Counted from the stretch's first letter, positions 10,451 to 22,146 are shown. The stretch is DNA of 64,000 nt from Vanrija pseudolonga (GCF_020906515.1 NC_085853.1:2542001-2606000); one strand, 5' to 3'. Notes: a model not told the origin generated them from the letters alone. Made by a program: numbers and translations.

Positions 10451-11447
10451 AGGGGAGTGCCGAGGTGCGCAACTTTGACGCACGCGACGACGGCGAGGAG
10501 GCCTCGGCAAGCACTCGACGGCTCGCCTGTTGCCCGCGCCCCGCGACGCAAGCGATGCCCGCGAAGCGAGGCTGGCGCCGCCAGATATAGAGACAGAAGT
10601 CACACTAGATATAGACGACGAGATGGTTCATGTGCCGTTCTGGGCGCCGCGGGGCGGGTCGTTGCGCGCAGGCACGCGGGCAGGGCGAAGGGAAGGGGGG
10701 AGAGCGCAGGATCCATCCTCAGGATGGTCGGGCGAGTTATCAGATAATCGCCGCTGCCCACAGGGCGTCCATGCGCTGCAATGTGATGATGCGCGCGATG
10801 TCGACGCGACGCGTGACGCGCAGAGCGGATCAGATCAGATCAGGAATGGTTGACGGTGTGACGAGGACCCGCACGGCGGCACGGCAAGCCGAAGCTGCGC
10901 CCGAATCGGCCAGGTGCGAAGGCGCGACACGCGTAGTGCCGACCTCCGGGTCCGGCAGCTCACTGATGACTGGACTCTATCTATGCCGCTCGCCGCGTCA
11001 GTCGCGGAGCATGTGTCATGCCAAGCGAGTACCGAGTTGAGCGAGTGCATCGAGCGCAGCAGCAGCGTAAGCAACGCTGCCGCGTCCGACAGACATGTCA
11101 AGGCAGGTCACATTGCCCACGCGCCACCCCCGCGGGGCAATCGACTCAGCTCATCTCGGAGCGAGAGGCTAAGAGAAAAACCACGGCCGGCTCCCACATC
11201 CGAGTCGCTCCAAGGCAGGCATGACATGCTGAGTCATGCCAGAGGCGGGGACGCGCGACGCGACGTATCGCGGTGGGGTGCGAGTCGGCGTGCTTGGGTG
11301 AGTCAACGATGCGTCGCTGCCGTCCGCTGCGGTGGCTGTGGACGTCGTGTGGTGCATCACGAGCCTGAGGCTGGTATATAACAGTGCGATGCCTCGAGGC
11401 AGCAGGCTGCATCCAGCAACGACGCCGCTCGCCACTCGACCCGCACA
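10451..11447. other. Intergenic with promoter of member G
   Basis: About 1 kb with no supported gene. A triple GATCA run occurs near 10828. The TATA box of G lies at the 3' end. Confidence 0.5.
11375..11381 (+). promoter_or_regulatory. TATA box of member G
   Basis: TATATAA 67 nt upstream of the ATG of member G. Confidence 0.65.
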
Positions 11448-11852
11448 ATGCCAGCCGCAAACTCATTGCCAGCACCAAAGAACGCCGCGGGCCTGCTCGC
11501 CGCCCTCAACCCGAAACACGCCCTCAGCACCTCGGACGCAGCAGCCATCATCCGCGCGTACGCAGAACACAAGCTCCGCCGCCGTCGGCCCTCGACGCTC
11601 GCACAACTCACACACAAGCTCGACGTGCTGGAGCCGCGCACCTGTCCGTCCCACAAGCCAGCCTTCGCCGCCGTCCGCGCCGAGCTCCACCTCCCCGCCT
11701 GGACGGCAGTCTGCACCACGAAGAAACGCCAGGTCATGGGCATCGCCGCGCCGGAGCTGGCATATGTGAGCTATGTCGGCGGGGCGACGGAGCACGAGAC
11801 GGCGCGGCAGGAGTGGGTCGAGCTCTCGTTCGACTCGAGCGAGGAGGACTAG
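11448..11852 (+). CDS. PY-family member G (intronless, PY motif lost)
   Basis: A single exon of 134 residues. AAGLLAALNP fits the first helix, AAAIIRAYAEHKLRRRR the second and LTHKLDVLEPR the third; FAAVRAELHLPAW is the final helix. The site where most members have an intron (after LExR) is uninterrupted and reads TCPSHKPAF. No PPxY is present. ELAYVSY occupies the place where the PY motif is expected, and the C-terminus is acidic (SSEED). The ATG context is CACAATG. Confidence 0.75.
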   Translation: MPAANSLPAPKNAAGLLAALNPKHALSTSDAAAIIRAYAEHKLRRRRPSTLAQLTHKLDVLEPRTCPSHKPAFAAVRAELHLPAWTAVCTTKKRQVMGIAAPELAYVSYVGGATEHETARQEWVELSFDSSEED

Positions 11853-12834
11853 GCGTCGTGCGGCTGTGGCGACGACCCAAGATGTTCATTTCATTGCTTT
11901 CGAACTCGGCGACGTCACGGACCCTCCCAGCCGACCACGGTGCCGACGCCGAGCCGAGCTCGCTCCGACACGCCGCGCAGCACCAGCACCGCAGACCACG
12001 TAAATTTGCCTATAGAGATGTATATAATTGTCGTACATGCGTCGCAGCGCGGTAGTGGCGAGGGAGTGGCGGGCGGTGGACTGGGACTAGGACTCGACTT
12101 CGAGCTGCCTGCAAAATGACAAGTGAACAAACCACGCCGCCACGCCGGCGAGCGGCGACTCCGCTCGTAGTGACAGGAATAGCCACGACATGACATTGAA
12201 CGCAAGCACGCTGCATGCTGCCGAGCTTCCCCGCGCCCGCTGAGCCGCTGTCCCGTCACCGACAACGGGCGAGGCAGAGCAACGCGCGCGTACCAAACGC
12301 CGGGTCGCTCTTCACGGCGCCGGCAAGCCGGCGTGCACATGGGCGCACGGAATCCAGCAATGTGTCTTGTCTTGTTCGCTAGGACCCCGCATGCATCACG
12401 ATATCGCCCCAGCCCGCGCCACGGTCGCCACTGCCTAGGCAGCACGTTATCGCCATGGCCTCGCGGTGACGTGTGTCGGGGCTGGCCCGACCCGATCGTG
12501 TGTTATCACTGCTGATTGTCGGCCCACGTCCGCTGATTGTGGTGGTGGTGGTGGTGTGATTTCCAGTCCAGCTTCAGTCTAGTCAGCTACCGGGAGGGTA
12601 CTCTGCTGTTTGGTGTGCTGCTCAGCTCGTTGCACCATGTCATGTGCTTTGTTGTGCATCATGCGCAGTGGTGGGCGTCACGGTGAGGTAGGCGCTCCCT
12701 GCATGGGGCGCGCGTGCCGACGCTGTTGTCAGCTGCCGGCTGGGATCCGTCGCATTGGCTGCGACGGCGGGGTATAAAGCGCGCCGAGAACGCGTCGTGA
12801 CATGGTATCAACAAGCACCAGCAACGTCAACACA
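11853..12834. other. Intergenic with promoter of member H
   Basis: About 980 bp without a supported gene. A GTG/TGG trinucleotide run lies at about 12539-12557. Confidence 0.5.
12773..12778 (+). promoter_or_regulatory. TATA box of member H
   Basis: TATAAA 62 nt upstream of the ATG, in a GGGGTATAAAGCG context. Confidence 0.7.
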
Positions 12835-13195
12835 ATGCCCTTGCGATCCAAATCCCCCAACGCAGCCGTGAGTCCAAGTCAACCCACCCCGTCCCCCGCC
12901 ACTGACGCAGCGCCAGGTCGGAGCAATCACCAGCACCGAACGCGCGCTCACTGCCCTCTCGGACCGCGGCCGCGGAGGGCAAGCATACACCCAAGCCGTG
13001 CTCTCTGCGCTCGTGCTCTCCCTCCGGGCCCGGGGAGTGAGCGACGCGCAGGTCGACGCCGAGCTCGTGCAGATCCAGCGCGCGGGGCATGCCGCTGCTG
13101 TCGCCGAATTTAGGTTCGGCGGGGTGGGACTCGGGGGCGGGGCGAAGTTGAGGAGCGAGTCGAGGGAGACGCTGCCGCCTTATAGCTTGATGTGA
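12835..13195 (+). CDS. PY-motif family member H (minimal, two exons)
   Basis: Exons 12835-12867 and 12917-13195 give 103 residues, the shortest family member. The 49-nt intron is GT-AG with CTGAC. VGAITSTERALTAL matches the first helix, YTQAVLSALVLSLRARG the second and VDAELVQIQRA the third, with no intron between them. The fourth helix is shortened (HAAAVAEFRFGG) and Gly-rich. The protein stops three residues after LPPY, so it consists of the helical domain plus a C-terminal PY motif. Confidence 0.75.
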
Positions 13196-14138
13196 TGTTT
13201 GCCTGCTCACTGCGACTGAGGAGGCGAGTGTGAACGGTGGACCTGTTGCCACTGACTGACGAGGTGCCACCGATGTCATGAAACACCCCCTTCTGCTGCG
13301 GGCTTGTCGCCGAGCAAACCCGACTGACCACTCCCCACCCCGGAATGAGGGACCTTGTTCTGCCTGTACGATGCACGCACACCATTGCTCGCCGGGGACC
13401 TGCGCCGAGCTCGCTCGGGAGGGCAAGCTTGCGTGTACAGGTACAATTCATTACTGCCAGCTTGTTGCTGGCAGTAAGCGCAGCGGTGTCGGGTCGTCGC
13501 CGCCTTCGGCGATCCTGGTGGCGTCGGCACAGCTCTCAACCGCGGCAAGGAGCATCGGCGACCACCACGCCACGCCCATCGCATCGTGCACGTCCACGAC
13601 GATCATGTATTGAGCCCGAGACACCGAGATATGACAACGAGCATCGGCGTCGAGAGCCATCCATCGCAGCATCGAGGCTCGTCGGCGACACCCACCAACC
13701 ACTCACTCACCTCAGGCACCTTCATTCCGCCCACGGCTCCCCCTTGTAGTGATGCATGAGCTGAGCCGAGTCGAGCCTTAATTTCACGTGGGCAAGCATG
13801 AGGGCAGAGGGGAGGCAGTCGGCCTGCCATCCCTGGAGGTCTCGACCCGGCCATTTCTGCTGCATGTCGTGCCGATGGAGGGGACCCGAGTCTTTCAAAC
13901 CTCCTCGTCCTCTTCCCGCCATCGCGTCGGTCGCTGTAACCCGTGTGTGTATCCATAGTCGTGCTTACTCTTTCTTCCTCTCATCTGTACATTGTAACAG
14001 CCATCCCTCGGCGGGCGTCTCATCGCGAGGTCGCATAGACGTCGGCGCAGCGCCGCTCCACCCAACACAACTGCACATTTTCACACCGATCTCGGCCCTC
14101 ACGACGACAACAACAACCCGCCCCCCTCGCCTCCTGCC
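13196..14138. other. Intergenic, about 940 bp
   Basis: No gene supported; the 3' end is a C-rich leader before member I. Confidence 0.5.
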
Positions 14139-15629
14139 ATGTCGTCCCCGCAAAGCCCCGTCCAAGCCGCGCCGCCGCCCGCGTCCCCCTCCTTCGTGGG
14201 CGGCATCTCGAGCGGCATCACGAACCACGCCGCCGAGATCATCGGCACGTCGCCGCTGCTGTCCCGCCTGCCGGGCATGCAGCGCGTCGGGCGCCCGCCG
14301 CTCGTGTCGACCGGCTCGAGCGGCGCGCCGTCAACCACCACCACCAGCACCCCGCCGACGACGACAAGCCCGCGCATCCAGAGCCCGCGCAGCCCGCGCG
14401 CCCCGCCCGCACCTGTGCGCGCGATCACGAGCGCGTCGGGTGTGCTTGCTGCGCTGATGGACCCGGGCAGGAGCCACTCGGACCGGCAGTGAGTAACAGC
14501 GCAAATTGGGGAGGTCGCGTGCTGACAGACCCGCCCTACAGATACGCCGAGACCGTCGTTCGCGGCTACGTTCAGGCCAAGCTGTCCCGCAAGAAGGGCA
14601 AGGGCGACATCGCACCCAAGCTCGACGCGATCGAGCACAAGGTGGGTGGAGGAGTGGATGACCCGCGCTGACGCCCAGGTGCCGCAGTACAAGTCGGTGT
14701 TCCGGAGCGTGCGCAACGAGTTTGGCCTGCCGGCGTGCACGCCCGCGCCGGAGCGCGCTACCTCGCCCGGGCGCTCGCGCTCGCCTGCGGGCCGCTCGAC
14801 GTCGCCGGGCGCAAGCACGTCGCGCGTGCCGACGTCGCCCAACGTGCACCCCGCGCTGCTGTCGCGTCCCGGCGTGCACCGCGCCGACACGGAAAGCTCG
14901 GACGACTTCGACATGCCCCCTCGCTACGAGGACGCGGGGCGCGACACGCCCGTGTCCCCCGTCTCGCCAGGCATCACGATCACGGGCGGCTCGCCGCTGC
15001 CCTCCCCCGTGCCCCCGTTTGCGGCGCTCCCGCCGGCAGTGACCGCCTCGCCGCCAACGTCGCGTCCTGGCTCGCCGCCCAACCTCGCGCCGCCGCCCAA
15101 CCGGCCGGGCAGCCCGCCCGTCCGGCCAGGCGTGCAGCGTAACTCGTCCGGCCCGATCCAGACGACGATCGCAGTGCAGAGCCTGTTCCATCCGCCCATG
15201 GTGCGCCCCGGCCAGACTTCGCAGTCGCCCACGTCCCCGAACGACCTCGAAGCGCGCCTCGTGCAGGCCGAAGTCGTCCGTGCCCAGGCGGAGCGCGCGC
15301 GTCGGGACGGCGAGGCGGCGCGGCGCGAGGGCGAGATTGCCAAACGCGAGGCCGAGGCCGCGAGCCGTGAAGCCGAGGCTGCGCGCCGCGAGGCCGCACT
15401 CGCGGCAAGAGAGCGCGACCTCAGCCGCCACCTCGAGGAGGCGGAACAGGGGCGTCGCCGCGCTGAAGACGCGCGCCGGGACCTCGAGCGCCGCCTGGCG
15501 GATATGGAGTACGAGCTCAGTCTCCTCCGCCCGACTCAGCGGCGCGCCGTATCCGCGCCGAGCACGGAGTGGGCGGACTCGAGCCCCGAGGCCACGCCTG
15601 CTGCAGAGAAGACAGTCCACGAGGTGTAG
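14139..15629 (+). CDS. PY-motif family member I with long coiled coil (three exons)
   Basis: Exons 14139-14488, 14542-14641 and 14679-15629 give 466 residues. Introns are 53 and 37 nt. The N-terminal 115 residues are Pro/Ser/Thr-rich and end with SASGVLAALMDP. The core exon is exactly 100 nt and entered in phase 2, as in E and P. It holds YAETVVRGYVQAKLSRKKG and KLDAIEHK. The next exon begins VPQYKSVFRSVRNEFGLPA. PPRY is at 230-233. A long Pro-rich linker leads to a strongly charged coiled coil at about 365-460 rich in REAEAA-type heptads. The architecture matches the larger member N. Confidence 0.85.
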
Positions 15630-15900
15630 GCTGTGTATGAGCTCGCTCGAGTCGGATATCCATAACCCCCCTGCTACAGGCGCCAGACGCCGCTGTACAA
15701 CAAGGACACTGCTCTCAGAGCCCTATCCCGGACAATGACCCCCTCCCCCCCTCCCTTAGTTACCCACCGCTCCAACCACATCCCAACGCACACCTCTACA
15801 CTATGTACCACTACCCCACCCCCATCATCCCCCTCATATCCATTCCATAGCAGAGAGATGTACGAGTACTACTGTTGCAGTCGACCTCAGGCCTCGTTGT

Positions 15901-15906
15901 TATAAG
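15901..15906 (+). promoter_or_regulatory. Possible TATA box of member J
   Basis: TATAAG about 150 nt upstream of the ATG of J, followed by a C-rich leader. Confidence 0.45.
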
Positions 15907-16057
15907 TAGCCCCCTGTAGCTCTCGCTTACTGGCCCACCCGCCACTCGACCCAAACCCTGTTTATGCCAAGCCAACCTTACTTTGTTCGGCACGTCACAG
16001 CCCCACAACAAGTCTTGCTTTCTCAATCACACATACCCCTTCACAATCACACACACA

Positions 16058-16888
16058 ATGTCCATCCACGACAGGTTCAAGGACGACCGTAAGGGCGGCT
16101 CGGTCGGCGGCTTCTTCAAGGCCCTCGCAAGCGGCACCACCGCCTCAGGGCTGGGCAGGCGGGTGTACGACGCCGCCGAGTCGGGCAGTGGGACGGAGCA
16201 CCGCCAGACGCAGCAGGCGTGGCAGGCTGCTCAGGCGCAGCAGGGGCCTGGTGGGGTGAGTGGGAGCGTAGACGGGCTCGGCGCCACAGGCGACGAGCGC
16301 CGAGCGCGCCAGACTTGCCTGCTTGAGCAATGAGCGAAAGAATCGACACTGACGCCGTCTCCTCTCCCTTCGTCTCCTCGGATCACACACATCTCTCGGC
16401 CTCGAACGAACTCTCCTCGTCTCGCTACCGACCCGACCCACCTCGCACACCTCGCTCCGCTCGGCGTGCTCGGCGACACAGACCGGCCCCAAGCCCGCCC
16501 CGCCGCAGCTCCCGACCATCAACAACGCGTCCGACGTCGAGCGCGCCCTCTCGCCCAACACGCAGCAGTACGACCCCAACTACGCGAGCGCGGTGCTGCA
16601 GGCTTTTGTGCGCCAGCTGCTCGAGACGGGCACGGACGAGAAGAGCGTCGAGGGGGAGCTGGACGAGCTGGAGCGGAGGGTGAGTGGGCACGACAGCCCG
16701 AAGGGCTGGCGGGGGACGAGGGCGAGGGCGAGGACGAAGGCCGACGGACGGAGGAGGACGAGTGAGGTGACCGCGACACTGACGCCCCGCCCCAGCTCCC
16801 AGACTATTCCAACGCAGGCGTCTTCCGCCATGTGCGGGATACGTACCGCCTCGGCTCGGGCCTGCCGCCCGCGTTCAGCCAGCACTGA
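16058..16888 (+). CDS. PY-family member J (three exons, C-terminal PPAF)
   Basis: Exons 16058-16255, 16482-16679 and 16796-16888 give 162 residues. The introns, 226 and 116 nt, are long for this locus. Exon 1 encodes a Gly/Gln-rich N-terminus beginning MSIHDRFKDDRKGG. Exon 2 contains INNASDVERAL, the clearest match to the DVERAL helix of E, then YASAVLQAFVRQLLETG and ELDELERR. Exon 3 begins LPDYSN, continues VFRHVRDTYRLGSG and stops just after PPAF, a PY motif with Phe in place of Tyr. An ORF inside intron 1 is in another frame and is not needed by the model. Confidence 0.75.
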
Positions 16889-17043
16889 GAAGGAAGCAAC
16901 GACGGACAGACGGACATACACGACAGCCAGCTTGACTTGACTTGATGCAGCGATGAGTGATGGCGACAAGGGCTAACATGGTCTCTAACAGAGCAGCGCA
17001 GACTGATCTCCTTCCAGTGTCCTCGCCTTGCGTCTGTGTCACG

Positions 17044-17280
17044 TCATACCACGGCGAAGCGCTGCCGCCCCGGCGCAGCGGGCGGGTCATGCTCGTCTGG
17101 CTCGTGGCCGTGGGCTGCGTTATGCTCAGCAGCAGCAGCCGCCTCGGCCACGGCTTCCGCCCGGCGCTGCTCCCTCCAGCGCGCCCACAGCCCGCTGCGT
17201 CGCGGCGTCGGCGGCGGGTCGAACGGTGACGTGCTCGCGCATGCTGGGTTGAGGATGTTGCGCAGCCAGGCGGGGGGCAT
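17044..17280 (-). CDS. Candidate small protein 1 (78 aa)
   Basis: A minus-strand ORF beginning MPPAWLRNILNPACASTS, with a TATATA-like sequence about 35 nt upstream (near 17312-17317). Features: a short amphipathic N-terminus, CASxxPF, a Pro-rich stretch, a WARWREQRR basic helix and an Ala/Glu-rich helix. CASxxPF and the Trp/Arg block resemble the candidate exon at 18232-18384. Coding status is uncertain; it could be a microprotein family or chance. Confidence 0.35.
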   Translation of the reverse strand: MPPAWLRNILNPACASTSPFDPPPTPRRSGLWARWREQRRAEAVAEAAAAAEHNAAHGHEPDEHDPPAAPGRQRFAVV

Positions 17281-17431
17281 GGTTTGGTGGCGAGAAGGCG
17301 GGGCAAGGGAGTATATGTGCATGGCTACAGGGGTGGGGGGTACATCGTTGGGGCTGGGCAGGGGCGGCGCGTGCGGTGCTGCTGCTTCGTGCGTGGTACG
17401 ACTAGGCAAGCGCGAGCGGCCTGTCCCGAGC

Positions 17432-17659
17432 TCATGGTAACGTCGGGGTGTCTGGCGCCGAGGCGGCGCCAGTCGCCTTGGCCTGATGCTCTGACCACTT
17501 CCTGCCGAACCGCTTCGCGCGCAGAAAGTCGCGGTGCTGCGCGGCGCGTTGGCGCCGCGGCATGGGGGGAAGCTCCTCCCCGTCTGGGCCGGTTTGCGGG
17601 TACGTTGGCGGCCGGGTGCACGGGAGGTAGGCGAGGAAGATGTGCCAGAGGGACGTCAT
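17432..17659 (-). CDS. Candidate small protein 2 (75 aa)
   Basis: A minus-strand ORF starting at the internal ATG of a longer frame (MTSLWHIFLAYLPCTRPPTY). It has an aromatic N-terminus, one Cys, a PPTY motif and a basic helix (RDFLRAKRFGRKW). A TATATC sequence lies about 125 nt upstream and a poly-G/poly-C tract sits just upstream of the start. It resembles its neighbours in size and layout. Function unknown. Confidence 0.35.
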   Translation of the reverse strand: MTSLWHIFLAYLPCTRPPTYPQTGPDGEELPPMPRRQRAAQHRDFLRAKRFGRKWSEHQAKATGAASAPDTPTLP

Positions 17660-17689
17660 GGCGGCGGCGGCGGCGTGTCGGCGGCTGCC

Positions 17690-17705
17690 GGGGGGGGGGG
17701 GGGGG
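17690..17705. repeat. 16-nt poly-G tract
   Basis: Uninterrupted G run on the + strand, lying 31-46 bases upstream of the start of candidate small protein 2. Potential G-quadruplex or slippage site. Confidence 0.9.
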
Positions 17706-18231
17706 TGTCGGTGCTGCTGTCGAGAGAGGAGGCGGTGAGGTGGGAGGAGGGGGATACGAGGCAGGATAGTCGACGGGCGCGGGCGTGATATACGCGCCGG
17801 CGCGAGGGCTCGAGCTGCGTTAAACTGCGCTGAGTGAAGCACACATGCCGGGGCGAGAGCTTCTCGCTCCACGCTGTGCGCGATGCGCGTGGCGTCGGGC
17901 GTAGCATCTCGCGACATGGATGTCGTGGGGTGCGACGCAAAATCGCGCACAGCGACCATCGATCGTGATCAGTCGTGGCGATCGCGACTGTGCGAGCGAG
18001 GCGTCCACGACAGCGTGGCGTGAGGGAGCGAGCCAGTAACTGTCGAGGCTGAGCCGGAGAGAGTAGAGGGTGTGCAGGCCGTCGTTGTGGAGTGATCTGC
18101 GCCGCGCCGCGCCGTACCGCACCTCTCAATCCCGACGCCGGCGAAAGAGGAAGCGCAGGCGGAATCGGCGGCGCGGAGGACGCGGCACAGGCGCCGGATG
18201 CGCCGTGGCGGCTGAAGGTGGTCAGCTTACA

Positions 18232-18384
18232 CGTCGACGACCCTCCACGACGGCGCCACGCACCCCGCCACCACGCCCCAAATACCGTCGGGTGGGGGTC
18301 GTACCCGCCCGTAAAGTGCGGTGTGTTGAACGGGTCTGCGGACGCACACGAGTCGACAAAGGGCAGGCCGGTGGGCGTTGGCAT
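18232..18384 (-). CDS. Candidate first exon of small protein 3
   Basis: The minus-strand frame begins MPTPTGLPFVDSCASADPF and contains a Gly/Tyr/His loop and WWRGAWRRR, resembling small protein 1 (CASxxPF, then a Trp/Arg block). It stays open much further (to 17656) but loses coding character after about residue 51, where a GTAAGC donor occurs. I could not place the next exon. Confidence 0.3.
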
Positions 18385-19238
18385 TGCGTTGATGGGGGAT
18401 GTCGTCTGCGCTGCGCGGCGGGCTTAAGACAGCTCGTGCATGTCATTCCGGCTATGGTTGTTGTCCATCGGGCGTCGGTTCGGGGTACTCTTGTGCTGCG
18501 GTGCGTCGGGCTAGACACCCTTCTGGTGGGGAAGAAGCATTGTCGAGTGGCGCGTGCGGATCGATCGAGCCTTTGCGCGCAGGACCACTGGGGCAGGTCG
18601 TCATGTCCGACCGACTCTGACCTGCCTCCCATCGGCGCCCGCTGCCGTCAGAAATAAAGATCATGTCGAGTAGCATGAGTTCAAGTTGAAGGTTGGGGTT
18701 GCGGTTGATGTCAGCGTGGATTTGCAGTTTGACAGAGTGGCCGTCGGCCGGCCGGGGTGGGACCGTGTTGCGCTCGGGGGCAGCCGGACCTGTGCCCTAG
18801 CCCAAAGTTCTCTGCTCATTGTGGATCTCTGCGTGACGAGAATAAACTGCGCGTATCTTCGTCTTCTCAAGTTGACCCTTGTGGTTGGGGTGACAGTTTA
18901 GGTGAGTCAGGTCGTCGTTGGCGTTGGCGACAAGTCGAAGTGTCGTCAGCCTGCGGTCGGCGGGTCCACCCTCGTCACCGGCGCTCGCCGCCTGGTCGAT
19001 CACTCTGATTGCCGAGAAAATCCTCATGGCGTTAATCTCGGTGCGCCTCGCGCCTCTTGTTGTCGGATGCATCAGACAGTGGCCGGCGGAGAGGAGGGCA
19101 AAGCCAGCAGACTCGCCCCGGCGACCTCTTGATTGATGGCGGTGGCGCAAGCCGTCGACGGCGCCACAAACCGCCAACAACCACTCGCAACGATGCAAAA
19201 TATACATACCTGATGATGATACCCAAAGCATGCTGCTC
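18385..19238. other. Intergenic downstream of member K
   Basis: No supported gene in about 850 bp; only the 3' flank of minus-strand member K. Confidence 0.5.
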
Positions 19239-20509
19239 TCATTGTCCTTGTCCATAGCTCGTCTCGCCCCCACCCCCGCCATAGCTTTGCTCTCTTCCTC
19301 CCTCCCTCGACCCAGTGTCCGTTACTGGCCCGGCATCGTCGAGCATCTCGACATCGTCTCCCCTGCTCCTGCGGAACGCGTCCTCGATTACCTGGAGCCG
19401 CTCGTTCATCTCCGTCGGCGAGGTCGTGCTCGCTGGGGGGATGCCGAGGCCGAACACGCGCCCGCTCGCGGGCGGGAACGTTCGCGACATCTCCCCCTCG
19501 GTCTGAAGACTCAGCCGCGGGCGGCGGGCCGAGGTCGGCGGATACGGGAAATACCCCTCCCCTCTGTGCTCTGCTGCGGTCGACCGAGGCCGCTTGGTGG
19601 GGTGCGGTGCCTGTGGCGGGAACGTCCAGTGGCTCGGCATGATGTCTGTTTGTCGGCGCCGCGGCTGCGTGTGCGGTCTCGACGGCGGGCCCATGGTCGC
19701 GTGCGGCGGCTGGTGGTAGTGGTGGTGGTGGCTCTCGACTGGGGCGCTTGACGAGCGGCTGTACGGCTCTGGCAGCGCTGCATGCGTCGGGGACGGCGTG
19801 ACCTCTTCATCTGGGAAGAGGGGGGACGCCGGTAGGGAGTGTTCCTGCCGCACGGCTGCGAAGAGCGGCGCGAGGTTGGCCGACATCTGGGCGTGAGTCG
19901 AGAAGAAAAAAAAGTCGTTTGTACCACTTACTTCGGGAGAGTAGAGCACTTGCCGCTCAAGCACAGCCAGCCGGTCCGAGATGACGCCCGGATCGGTGGA
20001 TATTGTGAAGAGCTCGTCTACGTGAGCACGAATCACCGAGATGATGTATCTGACGGTTAGAGGGTGCAGTGGCCAGACGCACTTGTCGTCGTTGCCTTGT
20101 AACGCGTGCAGCGCGCCAACAATTTCTTCTAGGTCGTGGTGGACGTGGGGTGACTGCGTGGGTGTGAGCGTCTGCTGCTGTGCAGGCAGTGGGTACAAGC
20201 GGCACAGCAAGCTCGCTTTCTTGGTCGCTCGCTGGCTCGCTCGGTCACTCGCCCACTCACCCCGGCGCTCTGCGTGCTCGCGCTCGTGCCGCCGCCACTG
20301 ACCGCGAGCTGCTGCTGTTCGTCCGTGTCGTGTGCTGAGCGGGCCGAACGGGCCGAGCTCGTGCTGGGAATGCTGGCGCTCGCCCGGCTGGTCCCAGGAG
20401 CGTAGGGCCATGCTCCTCCGCCGGCGGCCATGTCAAGATGAGGGGGTGTGTGGACATGCGATTCGGTAATGAGTGACAGCGACGAGGCGGCGCCGTCTTC
20501 CAGCTCCAT
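19239..20509 (-). CDS. PY-family member K (four exons, minus strand)
   Basis: Exons 20509-20261, 20153-20083, 20049-19932 and 19886-19239 give 361 residues. Introns are 107, 33 and 45 nt. Exons 2 and 3 are 71 and 118 nt, exactly as in member M, and the split Lys codon at their junction matches E. Exon 2 holds HDLEEIVGALHALQ, exon 3 YIISVIRAHVDELF and RLAVLERQVLYSPE, and exon 4 starts MSANLAPLFAAVRQEHSLPA. Instead of PPxY there is LPEPY. The tail is His/Pro/Arg-rich, with a short heptad stretch (MNERLQVIEDAFRR) and a Gly-rich end. The longer unspliced minus-strand frame ignores these introns and is not the gene. Confidence 0.8.
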
Positions 20510-22146
20510 CGACCACTCGAGGGGTGCGGTTGTTGTTGTCACTGCCGACAGGGGGAGGACGATGCAGAGGCAGTCGACGGGCTTGTCCCCACAGTAGCAG
20601 ACCGCTGCTTCTGCTGCCAAATCGATGCTGTCGTGTCTTCGTTTGGTGCAATGTCGCCGCCGCCGTTGAGTTGGCGCTGCTGCTGGTGCTGCTGGCAGGG
20701 GCGAATTGGAGAGTGTTTCCGAACAATGGCCGTCCATGGCCGCTCTCCGCTCAGGACAAGTATCGACGGCGAGCTATCTAGTCTACGACCCCGGGTCCAA
20801 GCGACGACAACGACGGGGACAGGCGCCCGCAAGCCTTGCGCAAGCCATTCCAACGAGGCGAGGCGAATGCAGTGAGAAAAAAAAAGGCAGAAGCATACAT
20901 GTACGCGTGTGTGCCGCCGCGTCGGGCCAGGCGAGGCAGCGAGCCAGAGGGGCATCGGATCAACAACAACCTACAACCGTGTACAGCCGGGCGTGCGCGA
21001 CATTCATTACGTGCGACGCTCGTTGACGGGCACACGGGCGGGTTTCGCCCGACCCGCAAGCCCGGCGAGGCGAGCGATGCAGCGGGACGGCCGAGAGGCA
21101 GAGCCATGTTTGTTCGGCGGCGCCGCGGTCCCCAGCGTCGCCCCCCGTCGGGGGTTGTTGGGTTGGCCGTGCTCTGCTCTGCTCCACCCCTCCACCCTTC
21201 CACCCCGCTTGCCCTCCTGTCCCCCTACCCACCTACCTAGCTTACATTAGGCTATACCCAGCTGAGTCTGCAACGGAATGCATGCGTGCGTCAGAGGGTG
21301 TGACTGTGAGTGAGGCGGGGCGCCAAGTGGCACGTGAAAGGGGAAGAAGTGGGTCGGATGGTCGATCACGCCGTCTTGGCATCATCGCCGCCGTCGGGAA
21401 GTTGAGCCGCTCTAAGGCCGCTGTGCTGATCCCCCTGTACGTCGAGAGCTGTCAGTTCGGACGCAGACCTGACCGGAATGCAGACGACAATCTCGAGAGG
21501 CGTAAGAGGCGTACGAGGCGCACAGAGTCATGTACGAGGCGTCTTGCTACTCACCCCCTGGCAGATGCAATCGCACTATTGACGCTAGCTCATGCATACT
21601 ACTCGGATGCAAAGATCACTTTTGGGCCACTAGCTGCTAATCGTCGTAAGCCAGCGCACCATGGCACCACCCTTGACATCATACACGGCCATTTGGACAC
21701 CGCTTCGACGGGCATTCAGCGCCGTGTCAGCTTGACTGGGCGAGTCACGCGACGTGGTGCGGCCTCTCGCTCTGGTGCAGTTCTTGCACACAAAGTCGCC
21801 GCGGCTACGCGTCATCCACAGGCGACATGGGACATGCTTTGCCTCATAGTGGGTCGGGGAGGGGCATGTGATGTATGCGATTCCGTGGATCTGGGTTACT
21901 GGTCGCTATGCGTTATCTGCCGTGCATGTTCCAAGCGAGACACTACAGCGCACCACCGGGATGCGGTATCTTGGGAACAACATGTCCTCCACGAGCAAGT
22001 ACGTCAGTCGAAGCTGGCTGGCTCCAACGTCGATGACCTTCCACAATGGCTAGTATTTGTAACATTCACTATGCTTTACAACGTGCTCGCACATGGAAGT
22101 TCTAATCCATGTGCTTGCTCCGACACTGCACCACTCGACCTCACGC
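20510..22146. other. Intergenic, about 1.6 kb
   Basis: Upstream region of K and 3' flank of the dioxygenase gene. A long plus-strand ORF (21282-22250) has poor coding character and overlaps the dioxygenase on the opposite strand. Nothing else supported. Confidence 0.5.

Noticed and set aside
10821-10845. GATCAGATCAGATCA run as a possible operator
   Set aside because: Short and not tied to a promoter; probably local slippage.
14331-15620. 429-codon minus-strand ORF over member I
   Set aside because: Arg-rich shadow of the coiled-coil codons on the opposite strand; the plus-strand model has splice logic and family homology.
16330-16683. ORF starting within intron 1 of member J
   Set aside because: Its frame conflicts with the DVERAL and AVLQAF coding frame that matches the family.
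19239-20411. Unspliced 390-codon reading of member K
   Set aside because: It reads through two introns with good donor, branch and acceptor signals and starts in an Arg-rich stretch; splicing gives exon lengths identical to member M.
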